Below, piece after piece: positions 30,081-42,475 of a DNA stretch of 64,000 bases (the first letter of the stretch is position 1; every line of letters begins with the position of its first letter). A model generated the notes under the pieces. That model was not told the origin of the DNA and searched no databases. It saw nothing but the letters and a program-made list of their open reading frames with translations. Source of the DNA: Isoetes taiwanensis (lineage: Eukaryota > Streptophyta > Lycopodiopsida > Isoetales > Isoetaceae); contig JAJEKV010000003.1 of NCBI GenBank assembly GCA_021234155.1, forward strand, positions 15,674,386 to 15,738,385, written 5' to 3'. A program made the translations under genes and the position numbers.

Positions 30081-31436
30081 CTATAAGATGGGGCAATCAA
30101 CAAAGTCATTGATCTTGGAGTTTTTCAATAGAGATTCAAAATCCTCACTCTCCTTATCCTTCTTCAAGTATTTTTGAAAAGGGGGAGGAGGTACAACCTG
30201 ATTTGGCTCATTTTCCTTAAACTTGGGTGCACAAGTTTCCTCATTGACCTGAACTTGTTCTTTATCCTTCGAATTATTCATCCCTCTGATGTGGACAACC
30301 ATGATCTCCTCCTGATCTTCAATTTCCTGCAAAAATCTAACTGAAGCAATTGGCTCATTAGTTTTGGCCTTTTCTTGCCTAGCAAAGTACTCTTTCACAC
30401 TACACCTATCTTCATAATGGCCTATTGCTTTGGAAAAAGCACAGACAGGGCATTCTTTACCAAAATGCCCTCTCTTACCACATTTGGTGCATGAATTGTA
30501 CTAGCAATAATCTGATGAATGAGTATTTCTTGAACAACAAGAACATGGAGGGTATATCCTCTTCTCAGATCTTGAACTCTTCATTTCTTGGAACTGTTTT
30601 GTGACTTCAACCAATGCTTCAGACACTTTAGATATTTCAGCTCTGACATCAGCTACAGGACCCTCTGGATCTTCCATCTTTGGCTTTTTCTTGTCCTTTG
30701 AATAGCATAGATTGGCACTGGTCTAGGTCCCATGTATTCCTGCTCATAATCTGGAAAGAAAGGATCATGAGGTGGGTGCATATCACCAAGAAGATAGGAA
30801 ATCATGTCAGCAATTTTAGTAGCCTTAGTAAAGGCTTTGTGTATAGTATCAAATCCTTCTTGCTTTTGTATCTTGAGCATTTTCCTGTGTATTCTTGGCC
30901 TGCTGCTCAAACCTCTAATAAATGAAGCAACCAGATGCAGAGTATGGTTAGGTACTTGATTCACTTGACACTTAACAAGATACAGATTAAACCTTTCAAC
31001 ATATTGATGCACACTCTCACCATGTTTAATGCGAAGGGTTTGCAACTCAGATTAAATCTCAGGGATCAAGTAGCTTACCAAACTTTGCCAAGAATTTCTT
31101 TACTAGTTCATCCCATGAATTAGCACCTCAGCTCATGACATATTGCAACCATGCTCTAACTTCATCATTTTTGAAGCATTTCTTGAATCAGAGAACTTGC
31201 ATCCCTTTTTGTGTCCATATTCCTGATAGTATTCCTCAAAAGTCTTCAAGAAATTATTAGCATTCATACTTGGATCAAATGTAGGAGGTGGAGTTGGCAA
31301 GTTTAGCTCAAAGTAGTGGCAAGGCATACCTGTATTAGCTTGAATACTTACTCCTGGCACTGCTGTAGAGGACTCATGATTCTCTTGTGCTTCAGCATGC
31401 TCAAAAGCTTCATTATTTCTCATGGGAGCCATGAGT
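30081..31436 (-). pseudogene. Gag of Tat copy 2
   Basis: The likely start is MAPMRNNEAFEHAEAQ near 31430, only ~20 nt after the primer-binding site. The N-terminal part has LPTPPPTFDPSMNANNFLKT. The capsid-like part follows after a frame change: MQTLRIKHGESVHQYVERFN, HLVASFIRGLSSRPRIHRKM (31045-30653). Near 30540-30400 three zinc knuckles are readable: CSCCSRNTHSSDYC, CTKCGKRGHFGKEC and CAFSKAIGHYEDRC (one Cys is Ser). A stop lies between the first two. The end (30398-30081) holds VVPPPPFQKYLKKDKESEDF. Confidence 0.8.
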
Positions 31437-31451
31437 TCACATTCCAGGTAA

Positions 31452-31472
31452 GTAATCTCGGTAGAACCTCCA
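31452..31472 (-). other. Primer-binding site of Tat copy 2
   Basis: On the minus strand, TGGAGGTTCTACCGAGATTA begins three bases (TTT) after the LTR end CAACA. It looks like the complement of a tRNA 3' end including CCA. The site at 44122 in the non-autonomous element differs at one base in the first 19. I did not verify which tRNA it matches; tRNA-Gln is a candidate. Confidence 0.65.
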
Positions 31473-31475
31473 AAA

Positions 31476-34400
31476 TGTTGAAGGTGTCCCTGGTAAACCT
31501 TCAACCTCAATGGCTTAAAACCTCCAGGTTGCTTCAGGCAACCACCGTGTGCAAGAAAATTGCAAAAAGAAAGCTCAAACACTGGATTAATTCCGCTTTC
31601 CCAAAACAGAGAAAAAGATGCCTCAGCAAAAATGATGCCGTTTGCAAGCAGATAGAGATTTTAACATGATTTTCATTCAAAAAACTGCTTGTAGACTCAA
31701 AGAATCTAGGCCCAAAGGTCAATTACCAATAGATTAGCAAAAATCACTCAAATTTGCAGTCCTGACCAAGTCAAAACTTGGTCAATTTCCCTGGCAGTGA
31801 GAAAAATTTTATAGCTCAAAAAGTATGAGTCTTTCTTGAGTTTTGACACTTGATTTTATCTCTGACAGCTCTGCATACAAGGCTCAACAACTTTTTTTGC
31901 AGAGAGACATATAAACGTGACTTGAAATTCAATTTCTTTGCAAAAAGACTGTCACAATCCAAAACAGCAAGCAGGTTTTTTGTAGATCGAGTTATAGTGA
32001 TCTTTTTTAACTTTTGACAATTCTTAACATCTCTTAAATGTCTGCAAAGGAGAACAATTTGTTTGGCAAGAATCGATGCACCAATGATCGGGGTGGAAGA
32101 TTTTTTTGACTAGAATGCAATAACTTGCAAAATTTAGATGACAGGCTATTGCAAAAGTTTTTTGACGTCTCTTCTGAGCTTCAATTCTTCCTACTTGTTT
32201 AAGAGGAAGGAAGGAAGGAAGGAAGGTACTTTTATCGTCCACGGAGACCAATCGGTCTATGGGACCCAATACAAAAACGCAGCAAGCGGATTACTGCCCG
32301 GATTAAAAACCCCCGCCCCGAAGGGTTTTCGAGGGAAAAACCGTGGCAGCAATCAGCCTGCTGACAAACTGTGCTAATCATATAAAATGCAGAAACATCC
32401 CAATATATACAGTCATGCACCACCCCCGTAGTGCCTAGTCAGCGGACAGCCAGGCGGGGACAAATGTGACCTCGCAGGTCCAGTACCTCCTGGATGTATG
32501 GCCCCAGGGCACGTACTGACGGTGTGTTCATCAGCAAATGCAAGGGCACGTCCGGCCGTACTAAGGGAGTGTATCCGCCCGGATCGGATCGAACACCGGG
32601 CAACTCGAAAGTGTGAGACTCATCCTCAATGGCACCCGTTTGACGGCCCACCGAGGCAGAGTCTGGCGGGGGGCTCCCCAATCCACCTGCCCATCTCGAT
32701 GCGAAGATGGTGGGCACCTGTGCGAATGGAGGCAATGAGTCTGCGCTTTTTCAGGGGCAGCTGGGAACGCAGGTAGAGCTGTGGGCCCCGGGCTAACACG
32801 GGGTTGATGTGCTCCTTGTAATGGGCCATTTTGACCTGCTCTAGAGCAATGGGGTCCCAGAGCTTGCCAAGGAAACAAGCATCTAGGTACTCCCGCAGGC
32901 CATCACGATCGGGTCACGCGCCCAGTACGCGCATCATTGCTCTCCCGACGTTCCATCTGGCGAACCACTGATCTCTCTTACCCCTCCAACAGGCCCTAAG
33001 CCGCTGCGGACTCATGGCCACAAGTAAGCCAGTCGCGGGGAGCCGAGCATCACCCATAGTAACCACTTTCACGAAAATAGACGATGTGTCTATCATACGC
33101 CCACTGCGGCAAGAATCCAGCCTGCGGCAGAGACCGATAGGGGACTGAAGGTTTCACCCCAGTGCCCGGTGCCAAAATGCCTTCTGCACCTACTCCAAGT
33201 CATTCCAGGTCGCCAAAGACGCGGTAGGGCCCCAAACCTCGACCCTCGCGACAGAGGACAGTTCGACCCGGTGCTAACAGATGTGACCGATGGCCCCAAT
33301 CATATAGCTCGCTGGGTGGTTGTTCAAGATGGCATAAAAGCGCTTTCAAACAACACACCCGCGGATATAGACGCCTCCAGCCAGCGAGGGAGGGGAACTC
33401 CACCCTAGGTACTTGTAGGTGGGCGTGACGCCCACGTGTCGCCCCCGATATGTGAGTGCAGGGAGGCATGGGGTGACGGAAAGAGGATATGAGAACCACC
33501 CCGGTCTTGGCCGATTGACGCGCATGTCAGAGCGACAAAATGTGTCTAGGGCATCCGTGTGAGACTCCATAGCTTCGGGTGTGGGCCAACAGCCAACATC
33601 GTCCGGCATAGATGAGCTAGCGGATGACCCGGTGCAAAAGTCAGATGCCATCCCCCCATGCTCGATAAGCCGTGGCTCTAACCGATCAATGTAGAGGCCA
33701 AAAGTGTTGGCGAGAGGGGGCAACCCCGCCGACCCGATACTACTGGTGAATGCTTGGCCCGGCCGGTACGCATCCCCGCCAAAACAACTCTCATACAACC
33801 AGTATATGGCATTCTCGCACAGCGTGGAGCCCCGGTTGACGCAGATCTAGCCTACGCCTTTTCCCCGGGACCAGATCAAAAGCCTTTGCGAAGTCCACAA
33901 AGCAACAATACAAGTCCAAATAGATGATTCCGCCGCCTTCAATCGCCCGCCCGCGCCGTAAAGATATGGTCAATCGCTGAGTGGCGGGTCGAAAGCCCGC
34001 CTGTGAGGGGGCTCGCGACATCCACGCTTTCTCCGCCTACCGGGTCAATCTGCTTTCGAGAATGCCACCAACGGTTTGGCAAATCTTGAATCCGACCATG
34101 ATCGTCCGGTAATTGGCCGGACGGTGTGGGTCGCCTCGCCTTGTGAATGGGAACAACCCCGCTTGGGTCCATTGTCGGGGAAACCCTCCCGCAATGCTCG
34201 TTGAAATGGGGTAGTGAGGGGACCCAACAAGCGGTACCACGCCCACTTGAGTAACTTCGGCCTGATACCATCGGGTGGTCACCGCCTTCCCATAGATATC
34301 TCGATCACTTCTTGCGCCCAAAGCCATAAAAAATTCTCTATACACAATTTTCCCTTCACAATCCCCTGTTTCCGATCTGTTCTTGGCAAATCTGGCTCAG

Positions 34401-35780
34401 ACCCTTGTCTTTTTGCTTAGTTTAAGGTTCTTAGCTTAGAATAGATGAATCTGGGAGCATTTGGCTTTGACTAGATGGTTATATCGATCAAAAAATCCAG
34501 ATCTTGGCATGAAAAGTTTTTAGGGTTCTTGAGACTCTTTGTCGAAATATCCCACAGGAATTTTGCAAAAGGGCAGACAAGGTTTATAAGGCCTAAAAAA
34601 ACCTTAATAATTAAATTGAGCATGCTATGCCCACATGGGATTCGGTCCGTTATCGCCCCACAAGCCCCGATGTACCAATGGGGGGGTAGATAGAATTTTT
34701 TTGTATTTTCTACAACTTGGCACGAATCCCAAGAACTCAAAAATGAAGGTCAAAATGAGGTCTTTTTCAAAAATTCCTTTTTTTTTCACAAAGAATCTTG
34801 TTTGATGCTCTACAATATGGAAGAATCTTTTTGCAAAAAAGGGCATTTGACTTTTTGGCTCAAAATGGAGGTGAAATTTGATGATGTGGCAAGTTGGTAG
34901 GGTGATTTGGCAAATGAATGATGACATGGCATTTTGGAGCGATGATGTGTCAAGTAAAGTGGCAAAATGACTTTTTTCTAGTCAAAACTTTTTTTATGAA
35001 GTGGAAATGATGTGTATGACATGTGTATTATGATGTGGCGGCATCTAATGATGATGTGGCACAATGGAATGATGACATGTCACCTTAGGTATCAAAATGA
35101 CTTTTCTTAGGTCAAATGTTCTGAAAAAGGAATTTTATGGTAGGTGACATGTGTGTGATGACATGGCATGCTTGGGTGATGCTATGGATGGTGCATGGCA
35201 TCTTTTGATGATGGTGTGGATAATTTGGAACTAGTGCACATAACCTTAGATCTCTTAAGGAATATCTTAGAAATTTGACTTGTTCATGCTTGTTTTGGGA
35301 AATCGTGTAGTTTCTCTCTCTAGATTATCTTTTAGAGAGAGGAGATGATCTTAGATCATAGGAAAAATCAAATTGAATGGAATTTTTTGCCTTTTGAAGA
35401 TGATGGATGTATGTGAGTGTGTGGTGTATGAATGATGTGCTTTGACTTGAAGGAAACCTTGTGAAAAAAGAACTCATGCCAAAATGATCTCAAATTAGCC
35501 ATGTACCAAGGAATCTTTGAGGGGTCTTTCAAACTTCACTCTTGAGGGGTCTTCCAATCTTCAAACTCTACTATGTTTTTGCTTGGGCCTTCTCCTCCTT
35601 GCCATGCTTGCATGATGTCCAATGAATGTCCTTCACTTGGTTCTTCAACAATGTGTCTACTTTGCAGTCTTCAAGGATGTGAGTCTTCATATCTCTAGCA
35701 CTTGCACACGTCTTAAACAATAATTAGTCAAACATGTATAATTTGTGTGCATAGCTCTTCTATGATGCCAAAATGTGGCA
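31476..35780 (-). repeat. 5' LTR of Tat copy 2, split by a LINE
   Basis: On the minus strand the LTR starts TGCCACATTTTGGCATC at 35780 and ends ...CCTTCAACA at 31476, next to the primer-binding site. The outer part (34427-35780) matches the left LTR at 20344-22257. The inner part (31476-32203) has no partner left in the window. A LINE fills 32204-34415, leaving an LTR of about 2.1 kb. Both ends can form hairpins (35766-35780 and 31476-31506). No gene lies in the LTR parts. Confidence 0.65.
32204..34415 (-). mobile_element. GC-rich LINE inserted in the Tat LTR
   Basis: Minus strand, 5' truncated. RT pieces in several frames: HRPANYRTIMVGFKICQTVG, a SRLTRxVAEKAWMSRAPSQA-like region, IYLDLYCCFVDFAKAFDLVP, FGLYIDRLEPRLIEHGG, a PDDV where YADD is expected, and a C-terminal zinc-ribbon-like part with HLRIEMGRWIGEPPARLCLG. 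The 3' end reads GGGTCCCATAGACC..TTGGTCTCCGTGG then GATAAAAG and a (TTCC)n tail. Imperfect target duplications CTTGTTTAAG (32194-32203) and CTTAGTTTAAG (34416-34426) flank it. Base composition is clearly richer in GC than the surroundings. Confidence 0.75.
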
Positions 35781-36141
35781 GCAAGTACCAAGCAAGAATC
35801 CTCACAAATGTCCCCATTCATGATAAATTATAGTTATCGATGCTTAACACCAGACACTTGGCATAACCCAGTGTCCAAGGTTGAAGTTTCTCAACGAATG
35901 TTGACTGATATGCAGCAATTGGTCGAAGAAGTTTGAGGCTATCTATTGGCAGCAAAAAGTCGACAAAAAAGCATAGTCGATAAGCATAGAACCAAAAGAG
36001 AATTCCAAGAAGGGGATAATGTATCGAAAGTTCATCACTGTAATAAAGTTTAAGTGTGATTGTGTATATGGTTGTGATATGTCATGCAGGTTCATCCACA
36101 TTATGTAATGCTGAGGACATCATTATCCTAAGGGGGGAGAA
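35781..36141 (+). pseudogene. Chromovirus integrase remnant and PPT
   Basis: The plus strand gives SSQMSPFMINYSYRCLTPDT, KVEVSQRMLTDMQQLVEEV and RTKREFQEGDNV, homologous to 12059-12290 in the other chromovirus. The chromodomain and rest of the 3' end are deleted near 36015. A polypurine tract AAGGGGGGAGAA (36130-36141) precedes the LTR. Confidence 0.75.
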
Positions 36142-37853
36142 TGTGACATTTTCCTAAAATATACGGTATAAATACATATATTTTATGGCTACGTCACCAT
36201 GCAATTATACATCAATAGATTTGTATGCAACTAGTGTGGAGGAGATGACTAAGTTATCTACATAACTTAGCCATCCTAAGGTAAGAAGCCATTTCCACAT
36301 GGTCTCACCTTACAAGGAGCGTCACAGTATCCTTGATGTGGAGTGCTTGGAGATAGGCTCACCTACTCTCCCTAGTGAGATTGTATTTTAATCAAGGTCC
36401 TATAGGTATCGATCCTATGTTCCCCATAGGGTACCTAGATTGTGCCCAATTGTTGAGTCCCTGGACTATTTGTGTAGCATTAGGGCTGTGACGTTCCATG
36501 TATTTATATGCCTTTTGGGTATAAATACATGACACGTCACTATGAATAATTAATGGTGCATTAATTATTCATAAGCTAAGGATAGCTATGTTAATCATTA
36601 ATTTGGAAACCTAACCCTAAACCCTAATTCGATTTTAGGGCTTAATATTAAAAGGGCTAGAATATTAAATTAATTAGTGATAACCAATCTGGAATTGTCA
36701 CCTAGCCCAAATCGATTGGGCAAGGCAAACCTGCTAACTTGGGAGACCCAAATTGGGTTTCCATGCCCAAATTGCCCCAATTCAATTTGGGGGCAGTTGG
36801 AGGAGGAGGAGGAGCTTATTCAACCAGCAGGGCATGGAGGACCTGAGAGATGGGAGATCTAGCTCAGAAACTGGTTAGTAGGCTTAGTTAGCTTGAGATT
36901 CTAGCGAGGAACTAACCCTTGCTTGTTAGATGAATGATTAGTCTCTCTATTTTATGTTCTAGATGAGATTGTGATGGATGTATCAGATATGAATGCTCTC
37001 TTTCTGTTCCTCCTGTGTTGTATGGGTAAAAGGGGGTAGAGACCTAAAGGCCATCTAGGATTAGATATGCTCCTAGTTAGAACCCCTTAAATCCCATTAG
37101 ATGAGGCATGTGCACAAGAGCCCACTTGGCTGTGGAGACTATGATGTGACTGAGTACCAGATAACGGGTACCATGGTGACGCGGGGGTGGAGCCTTGCTG
37201 AACGCGGCTACTGGGGCTCCTACAGTGTGCTAGGCTTATAGTCGGTCCTCACGTTGGGGCCGGGTATGGGTCTGACACCTCCTGGACTGCAGGATACGTG
37301 CCTATAGGGACGTCCTGGGCTCGATGGGTGCGCCGAGGCGGTCCATGGATTTTGGGGGGTTAAAGTCGGGTATGGATGCGTGTGCACCGAGGTGGCATGT
37401 ATCCTCTAGCACACCCAGGGATCCATTGTGCCCGAGGAGGGGACGCCTCCCTAACCCGCCTCATCGGACCGGGGAGATGTAACCTGGAGTAGTCTCATAG
37501 GGTGATTCCATGAGATTGCATCTCCGAAAGGCTACAATCACGCCATAGCATGTTTTAGCCTATCTGGAAAGTGTGCACAGGAGGGGCGGATGGAGTGGAA
37601 TACCCTAGCCATTGTTCTATGCCAAACAATGCCATGTTGTACTTCTGTCTGCTGTTATCTGGAGACCTTGACTGTCAGTCGACCCCCATGAGTCTGAGCT
37701 TAGGGGAGAGCCCTTATTTATGGTGCATTTTCTTTGTTATGTTGGTATTCTGTTATTAGTTATATTGATGATGATGGGCCACCCTTCGTGATGGTATATT
37801 ATTTATTAGTATTGTTGCTGGGTGCTAACATATATGTATGCTTATGCTATATA
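36142..37853 (+). repeat. Chromovirus LTR fragment followed by a second full LTR
   Basis: A first LTR start, TGTGACATTT, is at 36142 directly after the PPT and runs about 345 bp. A second LTR start, TGTGACGTTCC, is at 36487 and aligns over its length with the LTR at 13711-15084, ending near 37853. The two starts resemble different subfamilies, so a second element or solo LTR probably landed in the first. 36608-36625 contains CCTAACCCTAAACCCTAAT, telomere-like but part of the LTR. Confidence 0.55.
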
Positions 37854-40032
37854 GGATTCCCATAGAAGGCATGGGATGAATGACACCTCCGTGTCCTTCA
37901 CCGGACACTTGGCCATCACAAGTGGTCCGAGTCAGACGGAGGGCCTTTCCGTGGTGATGGAGTCGCCATGGGAGGGAAATTTTTCGTATTTATACGATGG
38001 GAGCATCATATGGATTCGGCGAGCGTCACAAAGGCTTTGCTATAAGTACTGTGATATCCATGCTCAAAATTCTACCTCCAGCATTCTGGTTGGTCCTCGT
38101 CTCACAAGCTTTGGAAGAGGGGCAGATGGAAGTGGATCCTTAGCCGATTGCCTTCTAGCTTGTCAGCCCAATTCAGTAGCTCTCTTATTTTTAGAAAAAA
38201 TCCCAAGACTCAATGCCCAACTCCCTCGTATATGTAGGATCTAACATGTAAGGTAGGGCATCTCATAATCACACTCTAAAGTTAAGATCTCTATCCCTTT
38301 TTCTCGTTGACTTACATCTGTATTGTTTGTTATTGCAGAGCTCGGACTGGCGTGTATTTCATGTCCACAATAATACATGTTAGCACATTTGCCCAAGAAG
38401 AGGGATTGAATTGTTGCACACCATCTCTGAATTGAGATAGACAGATGGGCCCTTGAGTTGCTTGGTAACAATTTATGTCAATGAAATCAAATGGGAGTGA
38501 TTGAAGATGAATTCCATCGATCCGAGCCCTCAGATCGAGATTCTAGAGGGCGAGCATGCATGTCTCGTTGCATGCATTGCATGCCTTCTCTGGTTGGGAG
38601 ATCGCTATATTAGGCAAGGTTCTTCATCAACGTCTCATCGACGCTTCCTCTTCTCTCTCAGCAGTACTTTTATTCTCTATTCTTTGAAACCATGCAGGGG
38701 AGGGGCTTCTCCCTGCTTGGATTGACCAATTTGGCGTTTCTTTCATGCTGTGGCATGTCCTTTCTCGGCCTTGCCTCTTCTTTAGCCATAATCCTTTGAC
38801 CTTCGTCCTCGATCCCATTTTGACAAGGAAGTTCTCTTCTATTCGAGAGGTTTTTGTCATTTTCATGGGAGCCCCATTCTAGAATTCCATCGATTCGAGC
38901 CCTCGGATCAAGATTCTAGAGGGGGCGAGCATGCATGTCGAGCATGCATGCATTGCATGCCTTCTTTGGTTGGGAGATCACTATATTAGGCGAGCTGCTT
39001 CATCAACGTCTCATCGCGTTTCTTCTTCTCTCTCAACAGTACCTTATTCTCTATTCTTTGAAACCCACCTTCCCCCTTAATTGTTTAATGTATTTGTCGC
39101 CTGGCACGCGTGACCAGCCCCTCTATTTGAAGAGGTTTTTGTTTTGTTGTCGCATGGCACACGTGATCAGCCCCTCCACATTGGGAGGTTTGTTTTGTCA
39201 CATTTGTTCTAGTGCTGGTGATGTGCAGGTACAGGTTGGCAAGCAGCCACAGCTTCGACTTCTTCATTCGTAGGTTTTTTAGGAGCGAATTCTCAGCCCT
39301 ACGTTTGTCTAGGAGCGAATTCTCAGCCCTACGTTTGTCCAAGCCCCTTGCCGAAGGCTTATCACTAGGGTTTTTCCTCTCAAGGAGGTTTTTGTTGTTT
39401 TCATGCGAGCCCCATTCTAGAATGTCATACTCTTCATATTTGCCTAGCATTTGTGACAATCTGAATATGAAATATAAATTTGATTACGTCTAATTGGTCA
39501 TAATGACAACATTTGCATATTATATTTTGGAGGTTCTGGACCAATGAGCCCAATCATACCCTCTTTCAACGCATTAATATGTCAAATTTGTTGAGTATGA
39601 TATACTAGTTTGATTACACCTAATTAGCCACACTAATGCTTACAACGACGGCATTACCATCTTATATGTTGGAGGTTCTAGACCGATGAGCTCAACTATG
39701 TCCTCGTTCAACACATTATTATGTATAAGTTCATCATTGAGCTCGTTACTGTCAAGGTCTTCTCTAAGAAACTCTAACAGGCAGGGTTTTTTAATGATGT
39801 ATAGTAATGGGCTTCTTGTGCTCTTTCATGTATACAAGAATTTCCTTCTAGTTGCAATTCTGTCATGGAAGATGTGTCGACGCGCATTATCACGGAGGCA
39901 CATCTGACACAACAGAATTGCAAGTAAAAGGAAATTATTGAAACATGAAGTTCGGTTACCCTCAATTCAGCAAAAATCTATGGTAGAATCTTCAAAAACG
40001 TCCAGGAAAAATGAGGAAACTCGTCATAAATA
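37854..40032. other. Spacer with local duplications, no recognisable gene
   Basis: A 122-aa plus frame at 37876-38244 is unrecognised. A segment of ~180 bp (agattctagagg...attctttgaaacc, 38539-38693) recurs at 38912-39065. A 32-bp unit (taggagcgaattctcagccc...) is tandem at 39279-39340. No protein family is visible on either strand. Confidence 0.35.
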
Positions 40033-40059
40033 CACTACAAGAGAAAAGGAATATTAGAG

Positions 40060-40802
40060 TGTTAGAATGAGACAACACTTGTACTACTTTATCCTAGCAA
40101 AGATGTCTTTAGATTAAATTTAATTTCACTCTTATGATCATTCAAGTTTATCAAGCCTTTTACATACTTCACAACAACTTTAGCATTTGGATCAAGTCCT
40201 TCTCACTAGCAAGGAAGCCACATTATGGTCAATAATTCCTTGCTCAAATTGATCTTCAACAACAACAAGAATATACTAGACAACTTCCCCTAGATTATAT
40301 TCCTTCAACCATTAAAATCCCAACATCAACTATTGTAATCGTTCACTGTAGCAGAGGGATTGACTGAGTTCCTGTCGCAACATTGACTGTTTCCATTTGA
40401 TCATATATGAGACGGATCAGTGCATCTTCAAAGCTCTGCTCCACCTTATAATAGTACAGTCCGGCGGTTTAGCATTGCCGGATCAACTTTCTTTTTCAAG
40501 CAAAATCTTCATTCGAAATATCCCACATGCGTTTTCTTCAAAACGATATTCGAGCTCAACCTTGAATATTTAATATATGATTTATTTCTTCAATGCTTAC
40601 CACTAACACATTAACATCTTTAACCACAACCTTACCATTAACCTTTAGCCAACTTCCATAGCCTTAAGGTTTGCAATGATGCCAATGATGCTATTAGATA
40701 TTGTAGTTTCCATCTACATGTGTATAAGCTTCACTGAAGATTTATTTGACTGCAACAACCTGTACTGTTCCTCATAATATGACATGACTCACATTTTCAA
40801 CA
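40060..40802 (-). repeat. Copia 3' LTR
   Basis: 743 bp, nearly identical to 47872-48633. The main difference is an 18-bp stretch (tgtatccttggacccgaa) near 48234 missing here. The high identity suggests fairly recent insertion compared with the Tat and chromovirus relics. Confidence 0.9.
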
Positions 40803-40810
40803 CTTCCCCT

Positions 40811-42310
40811 TCATGTCATATCAGAATCTGTATAGATGATTTGTTTTCCGAGCTCAGTGAACCTTTTCTCTGCCAGAACCTTTGTTAAAATATCTGCTAC
40901 CTGTTTATCTGTACTAATATAATTAACCTGGATCAACCCTTTGCATACTGCATCCCTAATGAAATGCATTTCTAATTCTATATGCTTTGACCTTTCATGC
41001 ATTACTGGATTTCTGGTCATGGCTATGCAGCTTGTGCTGTCACATAGCATCTCACTAGAGTTTGGCTGCTCAACTCCAAGTTCTAAAATTAACCTCCTTT
41101 CCCATATTAGTTCTTTTGCACATAATGTGGCTGAGGCATACTCAGCTTCTGCAGTTGACAATGCTATAGATGATTGTTTTTTGCACTTCCAAGCTACAAG
41201 ACCTCCTCCAAGCATCATAAGGTATCCTGATGTTGACACCTCAATCCCTAAAGACTTTGTAAGTTCTCCAAGATCTGACATTTCAAATCTGCTTTTCAAC
41301 AACCTTTTGCACATCAATAAACATTTTGTACCTTTGGCCACCATAATGTTGTCATCAACATATAATGCAATAATGCACCAACCATCTTGACATTCAAATT
41401 TATATAAATTCCCATCATTCAAAAACTTAACAAATCCCTGTTCAATAAGATAAGAATCCATGCATTTGTACCATTCTCTAGGAGATTGTCTTAGACCATA
41501 AACTGTCCTTTTCAATTTCCAAACCTTATCTTCCCCTTGCTCAAATCCTGGTGCTTGTTTCATGAAAATTTTCTCATCTAATTTTGCATTTAAAAAAGCA
41601 GTTTTTACATCCATGTGATGCACTTCTAGATTCCATGCATTTGCCAAAGCCAATAGCATTCTGACACTGTTCATTTTAACTAAAGGAGAAAATGTTTCAT
41701 CAAAATCCTGACCTCTTTTCTGTGAGAAACCCTGAGCAACCAGCCTGGCTTTGTATTTAGGTGATTTACCATCTGCTCCAGTTTTGATTCTGAAAATCCA
41801 TTTATTGCCTACTATATTTTTACCTTCTGGAGTGTTCACTGTTTCAAAAGTGTCAGTCCTGACAAAAGAATCCATTTCCTCTTTCATAGCATTTAGCCAC
41901 TGCTCTTTGTCATTTGAAACTAGAACATCATCTAAGGTTTTGGGCACTTCAGGGTTTAGATGCATCAAAATTTCAAAAACATTGTTTACCTCATGCTCCT
42001 GTTCATCTTGCAATCTCCTACTCCTTCCAGCTTCATCACGACCATGCATCTCAGTCTCAAATTTCAAACCTGCTTGAAGTTTTTGCACTTCTGTCATTCT
42101 TTTCTTTTTTACTTGAGATTGTTGTTGAACTAAAGGTACAGATCTTTCAACCTGACTTGTATCTATTGATTCTTCTTCACCTCCCCCTAATGAGTCTTCA
42201 ATTTCTTCCTGAAATTCTGTTTGTGTTTCAGCCTCAGTCTCAGCATCATCATCTGTATTAATCTCATTGACTTTGTTAGTAAATACAGCCTTAGTATTCT
42301 GCTCAGTCAA
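40811..42310 (-). pseudogene. Copia reverse transcriptase and RNase H with internal deletion
   Basis: 499 aa open frame. RT begins with QWLNAMKEEMDSFVRTDTFE and has GNKWIFRIKTGADGKSPKYK, MDVKTAFLNAKLDEKIFMKQ and the catalytic YVDD (CIIALYVDDNIMVAK). RNase H ends with LSTAEAEYASATLCAKELIW, CDSTSCIAMTRNPVMHERSK and HIELEMHFIRDAV. Between LTKSLGIEV and STSGYLMMLGGGLVAWK about 100 residues of connection and the first half of RNase H (with its first Asp) are missing, but the frame is kept. The protein is thus a deletion fusion and not an active enzyme. Confidence 0.9.
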
Positions 42311-42475
42311 CTTAACATTTTCAGATAGCTTTATAGGTCTGGATAATACTTTGTAAACTTGTCCCTCATCAAAAGAAACATCTCGGCTAACAATTACTTT
42401 CTTGCTTTAGGATAATATAGCCTATAAGCCTTGGACTGATTATCATACCCTACTAGATATGTAATTAGAGCCCGA

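Larger units (their letters stand above)
20344..35780 (-). mobile_element. Tat-like Ty3/gypsy retrotransposon, copy 2 (with nested insertions)
   Basis: Read on the minus strand the order is: 5' LTR (35780 to 31476, split by a LINE), primer-binding site (31472-31452), gag, protease, plant-type RNase H, RT (to about 28210), then a chromovirus inserted in the same direction, the integrase C-terminal part (23600-23053), a non-coding tail and a 3' LTR (22257 to 20344, truncated). Most of the RT-RNase H connection and the integrase core have been lost around the chromovirus. The left and right LTRs align over long blocks, so they form a pair. The right edge abuts chromovirus integrase sequence at 35781. 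Confidence 0.8.

Noticed and set aside
32200-32227. (GGAA)n microsatellite as a separate feature
   Set aside because: It is the 3' tail of the LINE, between its end motif and the target duplication.
36605-36626. Telomere-like CCTAACCCTAAACCCTAA
   Set aside because: Only about two and a half units, inside a chromovirus LTR and also near 13943; not a telomere or interstitial array.
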